NCBI GenBank assembly: GCA_021307315.1
Contig: JAJSPD010000095.1
Location: 1 to 64,000 of the forward strand
Direction: 5' to 3'
Source: Bisporella sp. PMI_857
Taxonomy: Eukaryota; Ascomycota; Leotiomycetes; Helotiales; Helotiaceae
Length of the DNA stretch: 64,000 nucleotides
Below the pieces are notes generated by a model. That model was not told the origin of the DNA. It made no database searches and was given only the letters and a program-made list of their open reading frames with translations. Below, piece by piece: positions 58,230 to 64,000 of this stretch. Numbering within the stretch: the first letter of the stretch is position 1; each line of letters begins with the position of its first letter. The translations under genes were made by a program, and so were the position numbers.

Positions 58230-60697
58230 ATGATAGCAGTATGCTATGTATCCATCTGCCTTCAAAGCATCAAGGCTAATATCAATTCTAGCAAAGAGTT
58301 GGTCAAGGCCTCCGGGTCCGACCATCAACGAATCTGCTTCCTCTGCGATCCTTTCGTTCACCTATTCGAGCGCTCACTTCCAGCGCGCAGCGACGTCTAG
58401 ATGTCTTCCATTCGCAGACCGAATCTGCTTCCGAGTCCGCGATCCTTTCCTCCCTCAAAGCTTCTTCTCCAAAGGTCCCTCAAACTCTCACCGAAAAGAT
58501 CGTTCAGAAGTACTCGTTAGGTCTTGCGCCCTCTAAATCTGTGCTCTCTGGCGACTATGTTACCCTCTCTCCGCACCATTGTATGACTCACGACAACTCA
58601 TGGCCTGTCGCTTTGAAGTTCATGTCCATTGGCGCCACCAAAATCCATGATCCAAAGCAGATTGTCATGACCCTCGACCATGATGTACAGAATAAGTCAG
58701 AGAGCAACCTGAAGAAATACAGGCAGATTGAAGAATTTGCTAAGAAGCAGGGCGTGGATTTTTATCCTGCAGGAAGAGGCATTGGTCATCAAATTATGGT
58801 AGAGGAGGGTTATGCATGGCCCGGGACCATGACTGTCGCCAGTGATAGTCATTCGAACATGTATGGAGGAGTAGGATGTCTAGGAACTGCCATGGTCAGA
58901 ACAGATGCCGCATCAATCTGGGCAACTGGGAAGACTTGGTGGCAGATCCCGCCCATTGCAAAGGTGACATTTACTGGACTTATGCCTAAGGGTGTTACTG
59001 GAAAGGATGTCATCGTTGCCCTCTGCGGACTTTTCAACAACGATGAAGTTCTTAACCATGCTATAGAATTCACTGGAACTGAACAGACAATGCGCTCGAT
59101 CCCAATCGACGATCGATTAGCCATTGCCAATATGACCACAGAATGGGGAGCATTGACCGGGTTATTTCCAATTGATGCCATGTTACGAGCATGGATGAAG
59201 AGCAAGGCTACTACCTCAGCATTGTTTGATGGCGAAGATGCAGCGAAGTCAAGGTTCACGCATGAGCGGATAGATGCACTTATAGAGAACAAGTTGGAAG
59301 CTGACAAAGGAGCCAAATATGCTAAATCACTCTACCTAAACCTTTCCACGCTATCGCCATATGTTTCTGGCCCCAATTCCGTCAAGATTGGTACGCCACT
59401 AAGCAGTCTAGAAGCGCAGAACATCAAACTTAACAAGGCTTATTTGGTATCATGCACGAATTCTCGTGCATCTGATTTGGCAGCTGCGGCAAAGGTGTTC
59501 AAGGATGCATCTACTCCCACTTCACCTGCTAAAATTGCTGACGGTGTCGAATTCTACATTGCTGCAGCGTCGATACCCGAACAGCAAGCAGCAGAGGAAG
59601 CTGGTGATTGGCAAGCTCTTCTGGATGCCGGAGCACGGCCTCTTCCGGCGGGTTGTGGTCCTTGTATTGGCCTTGGAACAGGTTTGCTGGAACCCGGCGA
59701 AGTTGGAATTTCTGCGAGCAACAGAAACTTCAAGGGACGCATGGGATCGCCGGATGCGAAGGCATATCTTGCATCACCAGAAGTAGTAGCTGCATCTGCA
59801 CTCAGTGGAAAGATCAGTGGCCCAGGATGGTATGAGAAGCCAGTTGGAGTAGAGAAAGTTGTTCTCGGTGAAGGAAATGGCATCGCAGAACAGGATCGTG
59901 CCATGTCGATTGAAGAGGCTTTAGACAAGATCATTGCTGAAGCTGATTCTCTTGTGGAAGGGGCCGAAAAGTCACTTTTTGGAGAAGAAAGCGCTAAAAG
60001 TGAAGATAGTGAGGAGGCTTTAACATCTATTCTTCCTGGTTTCCCAGAGAAGGTGGAGGGAGAGATCGTGTTTTGCGATGCCGATAACATCAATACTGAT
60101 GGTATCTACCCAGGAAAATACACCTATCAAGATAACATCGACACTGAAACCATGGCTAAGGTGTGTATGGAGAACTATGATCCAAAATTTGGATCGATTG
60201 CCAAAGAAGGCGATATATTGGTCTCAGGTTTCAACTTCGGCTGTGGGAGCTCCAGAGAACAAGCAGCAACAGCTATTTTGGCCAAGAAGATCCCTCTTGT
60301 AGTATCAGGTAGTTTCGGAAATATTTTCCAAAGAAATAGTATTAACAACGCATTGATGGGCGTGGAGGTACCTCGTCTTGTAGAGAGACTTCGGGAGACG
60401 TTCTCGGGAAAAAAGGTCGACGAAAGCACTCAAGTGAAGGAGCCTGAAGCAAACAAGGATAGTCTTGATTCTCCACCTGCTACAACCGCGTCGCCAGCGG
60501 AGGAGAAATTGCTTACCCGGAGGACTGGTTGGACGTTCGTGTGGGATGTACGGAGGAGTAAAGTCACAATCACCGAAGGTAAAGGCGGAGAAACGTGGAG
60601 CCAGAAAGTCGGAGAATTACCGCCTAATGTACAGGAAATCATTGCTCGGGGAGGTTTGGAGAAATGGGTCAAAGGAGAAATTGGGGAGTCTGTATAG
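58230..60697 (+). CDS. LYS4: Homoaconitase, mitochondrial (lysine biosynthesis)
   Basis: Two coding exons (58230-58238 and 58292-60697) give 804 aa. Homoaconitase converts homocitrate or homoaconitate to homoisocitrate in the alpha-aminoadipate pathway of fungal lysine synthesis, using a [4Fe-4S] cluster in the matrix. Cluster cysteines are visible in [10 protein letters not shown] (about 389) and CGPCIGLG (about 457). Other active-site segments are [33 protein letters not shown] and [15 protein letters not shown]; the last is in the swivelling domain. The first coding exon is only ATG ATA GCA. The intron (58239-58291) has a GTATGC donor, GCTAAT branch and TCTAG acceptor. It restores [20 protein letters not shown], followed by an Arg-rich mitochondrial presequence; without it the frame meets a stop at 58289-58291. 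Confidence 0.94.
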
Positions 60698-62292
60698 GAT
60701 GTAGGAATATAAAAGCGAAATATCTGATTCTTAGTAGGACAAGCTCATCTCGGATCAGTAAGTTGGTGGAACCGTGAGACTAATGCCCGATACTTGCCCT
60801 AGCATGGAACACCTATGTCATCCAGACACAGATGTGGTCATTGGCGTGTTGAAAACTCAGATGGCCCAGAATGTATTAACTAATATAAAGTCAAAGACCA
60901 CAGGTAATCAGGGGAACTTTCTGACTTATGATGCTGTCAAATGACTCGATATTGCGGTTATCTTCCATACGGATAGATACAATTGATTGATGCATTGACT
61001 TTGACAACCCATTTCTATTGACGCAGCTATTGACGTAGCCGTTGCCATCGAATAAACAAATGATTTTAGCTCGCCGTTCAGTTTCATCAAGCACGAACCA
61101 ACGCTATACCCAACCAATCATCAAGCGATCTTCAGCGAGCATCTCTCTCCCGAAGCAGAGTTAATTTTGTTTCCAGCAACCTGGGAAGTCAAGATGCCGG
61201 TCGGAGATGCCACCATCCGTTTGGCCACCAGCGCCCCAATGCGGAAGAGAGGCTGAGCTGCGTGGAAATCATCTATCCCTGATTGGGCACCTATTGGGAG
61301 AAACATTTATTAAGCTTTTCTCCACGAAAGTGGAAATGTGGCGCTGTGATGCATGACAGCGTGGATCGACGGGAGCAACCAGAAGGGGATTGGTGTGGAT
61401 TCCTCCCCCCCCCGGGTAACTGTAACATCCGCTGACGGAACAAGATAGAATGCAGGGTTTCGGGGCGATGCAACTCTGTTCGAATGAACGCTACATCCTC
61501 ATTTCACTATGGGCTTTTTGCACCTGTATCGCGGGCTGACTGTCAGAACGACCGTCTCAAAGATGAAGAAGTTTACTGTTATTGGATAGAAATGCACTGA
61601 TATACGGTGGCCAGTCCTTCAGATCAGACGAATCGACTGGAAGTGAACTTGTTCGTTCGCTTGTACTCAGTATCTTTTCCAACATGGAAGATACCCATTT
61701 CAGAGTGAGACTAGACGGAAGAACCCTTTTAGTGCTCCAATCAACAATGACCAATTCGAGATACTTCAACTTAACCTACATCAACAAGGTCTCTTTATAG
61801 GTTAAGCCTTGCGTTCTTGTCCCCTTCTTGCGGGGTTGGCTTACACTGTGTGCGGATCTAGATCTGCATTTCAGGTTGAAAGACAACATCATCCTTGTTG
61901 ATTTTGCGTCGGGACTTCATGTATCCGTCGAGGCAGGTACAGAGACGGAATACTGCGCGACCTTGACCAATCAAGGCCGTGGCTTTTGCATACCCAAGAA
62001 ACGGGTATTCATCCCCGTGAAGATCTACTGGAGTCAAAGAGACGATGGCTAATATGTCACGGTTCAGCTTGGGACGGCTCAAGTGAGCTGATCTAGCACC
62101 AGTCAGACTATTCGCAGAGAAGTACAAGACGCTTCAGATGTTTCCCCTTCTCTTAGGTTCATTACGTTACTGCTTTGATAAAGCCGGCAGCGCCTTTTTT
62201 CGATGAATTCTCTCTTTCATCTTCATTGCTAACGAACTTTTTATATACTTTGTTGTACTCATTTGAAAAGTTCATCCCATCCAACTGTCACT
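60698..62292. other. Intergenic
   Basis: 1.6 kb without a supportable gene; a C-run of ten lies at about 61406-61416. Small frames on both strands lack motifs. The right 300 bases are the promoter of the GPI-protein gene. Confidence 0.45.
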
Positions 62293-63395
62293 ATGTTTCT
62301 CAAAACTCTTGCTATCGCAGCCGCTGTTGGCTCAGCAGTAGCCCAACGTCCTACAAACACCTCAATCTGTGACTACTATACCACAGCACTGCTCAAGAAT
62401 AACACTGCCACGAACCAACTGACGCTTCTCACCCTCGTCGTCAATACTGCGGTTATTGGAAACTGTAGTTCTCTCCTTTCCAGTCTCTCATCTGGTCTAA
62501 CAATAAACAGATACTCAACCAAATGTTGGCATCGCCGTGCCAGGTATTCTCGCTCCAGGAGAGTTCAACGGCACAGCAGTAAATCTTGCACCATATTTTA
62601 ATGGTGGTCTCGCCTCCACAAACTCTGGTGGTGATAGTGGCGTGTCCATGAACTTCCTTGATGGCGGCGGTGCTGCTCCTCTCATGAATAATACCGCTGC
62701 AAGCGATACTACATCCGCACAATAGTACGTCCCTTGGTCTTCTCCTACTCGCCTCTCTTCTATCCAGCAAAGTTTGCCTTCTCAGATCATTGCTGACCAT
62801 CAGTAGCACCCTACTCACCCACCTGTACTCATACTTCGGCGCACTCCTTGGCTGCACCATGCAAGGCGATGACTTCCCTGCCTATGCCGGCTCAAACAGC
62901 ATGTACGAAGTACACAAGTTCATGGCCCTCTCCTCCGCCGAAGTCGGCTACTTCATCACACAAGTCGCTCTCTCGGCCGCATCCTTCGGCGTGGCAGACT
63001 CAGATCTCATGGTCGTCGGCAAAGCACTCAACAGCCTCTTTGGCGAGGCATGCTCTCCAGAAACCGTGGTCATTGCTTCACAGCCAGCTGCGCTGCAAGC
63101 TATATGCATTGGCGAGAATTGTCCTATAGCTCAAAATGCTACGTGTAGCGCATATGGCACAGCAGCGGTTGTCAAACCCAGCACCGCTGTGGCATCACTG
63201 GTTCCTACTTCTACGCCGGCGGTAACTGGTACTGCTACTGGAACTGCCGCAGCATCATCGATTGCCTCGAGCCAGGCAAGTGCCGCCAGCACAGCTGCAA
63301 CTGCCTCTTCAAGTTCGACTGCGGGAGCTGCCCCAACAGGCTACGCAATGGGATATGTGGCCGCGGCAGCAGGATTAGCTGCTTACCTCTTATAA
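62293..63395 (+). CDS. GPI-anchored secreted surface protein of unknown function
   Basis: Three exons (62293-62464, 62511-62724, 62804-63395) give 325 aa. Signal peptide MFLKTLAIAAAVGSAVAQ. The mature protein has a conserved-looking folded part (ICDYYTTALLKNNTATNQLT, ILAPGEFNGTAVNLAPYFNG, HLYSYFGALLGCTMQGDDFP, HKFMALSSAEVGYFITQVAL) with about six cysteines and several N-glycosylation sequons. It is followed by an Ala/Ser/Thr-rich stalk. The C-terminus GYAMGYVAAAAGLAAYLL is a hydrophobic tail suited to GPI attachment. I recall no named domain; similar proteins are annotated as hypothetical in filamentous ascomycetes. The two introns rejoin the frame exactly in phase (VIGN-YTQPNVG and TTSAQ-YSTLLTHLYS). 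Confidence 0.82.
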
Positions 63396-63776
63396 ATTTC
63401 GAGTTCTACAACCCGAGTTAACCTTGTCAAGGATACGTAAATCAGGCGTAACGTCGAAAATTCACATAGTTAGCACCAGTCTATTTTAACATAGACGACG
63501 ACCTCATCAAATAATGACATGCATTTTTCCACAAACTCAAATCCTATCCCAACCGTAGACCCACTAGCCAGACTCGCAAATTAAGCATTTACCATATTAA
63601 GCTTTTCACTACAAGTACCCGTCATACACTAAAGACAATCCTAGCCAATGGAAACACATGACTCTCCATCCTTGCTTTTTTTTGTTGCATATCGCCGCCT
63701 GAAAGAACTGATTTCATTATGAAACTCTATCGTTATCAAACGTGGGATCCTGCCATTTACATCTCGCGAGATCTAT
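63396..63776. other. Intergenic
   Basis: 381 bases after the GPI-protein stop; A/T-rich, no feature seen. Confidence 0.4.
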
Positions 63777-64000
63777 TTAGCTACGAGTATTACTGGATTG
63801 TTTCGCGGAACCCTTGAGCAGCGACCGCATTACGTACTGCTCGCTCAGTCTCGAATCATGATTGATTGGTTCGGTATCTACAATATTGTTGCATGTTGCG
63901 GTGCCATCGTCCTTATCCGCTTTCTCAAGCTGCTTCCACTCTTCGCCGCTCAGCCTCTCGTCAACGCCCTTGCAAATTACCTGGGCAAATCAAGACCGAG
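63777..64000 (-). CDS. Possible 3' end of a minus-strand gene (partial)
   Basis: On the minus strand a frame from about 63985 down to a TAA at 63777 reads VICKGVDERLSGEEWKQLEK, then ADKDDGTATCNNIVDTEPIN and so on. It is preceded by an acceptor-like TTGCCCAG at the window edge. The acidic, hydrophilic composition and codon choice look like a coding C-terminus. The plus strand also has an open frame from ATG 63860 (MIDWFGIYNIVACCGAIVLI) off the edge; the two cannot both be judged from this short piece. No family recognised. Confidence 0.35.

Overview
The window looks like nuclear DNA of a filamentous ascomycete (Pezizomycotina). Protein genes carry short introns, mostly 45-90 nt, with GT..AG borders and CTAAT/CTAAC-like branch sites. 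The families are typically fungal: Zn2Cys6 regulators, HET domain, 2EXR, GH115, S8 protease, Mso1, Mak16, homoaconitase. A placement in Leotiomycetes is only an impression. Genes lie on both strands and there is no operon logic. All exon joins below were read by eye from splice signals and frame continuity; where I summed the exons, the total was a whole number of codons.

Layout. 1-725: 5' part of a Zn2Cys6 regulator running off the left edge. 1437-2177: secreted VOC/glyoxalase-like protein. 3546-8934: large NO VEIN-type gene with a GHKL ATPase domain at the N-terminus and a DUF3883 domain at the C-terminus; it carries an in-frame stop and a separate frameshift. 10410-13467: secreted GH115 alpha-glucuronidase. 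14131-16954: GYP7-type Rab GAP. 17318-19693 and 20201-24142: a divergent pair of Zn2Cys6 regulator and full-length ABCB transporter. 24143-36857: mostly small genes in long spacers. These include a cysteine-rich secreted protein, a 2EXR protein, a secreted amidohydrolase, a 458-bp MITE (30615-31072), an Mso1-domain protein, MAK16 and a small mitochondrial membrane protein. 36858-38748: HET-domain gene. 39332-39703 and 40621-about 41665: a cysteine-tailed small protein and a cysteine-rich membrane-anchored surface protein. 44308-47330: secreted subtilase in nine exons. 48732-52167: mitochondrial NAD(P) transhydrogenase. 52870-57300: GAR/GAS2-domain protein. 58230-60697: homoaconitase (LYS4). 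62293-63395: GPI-anchored cell-surface protein. The right edge holds the possible end of another gene.

How the genes relate. Housekeeping functions are interspersed with secreted and surface functions: ribosome assembly, exocytosis, Rab cycling, mitochondrial NADPH and lysine synthesis among the former; xylan side-chain removal, proteolysis, a VOC enzyme and small cysteine-rich proteins among the latter. The one clear local functional pairing is the regulator/ABC transporter pair. Two self/non-self or genome-defence candidates, the NO VEIN-type ATPase/nuclease-like gene and the HET gene, are about 28 kb apart and not obviously linked.

The most interesting objects are the disrupted GHKL-DUF3883 gene and the MITE, whose left inverted repeat carries two more copies of a 17-bp unit than the right one.
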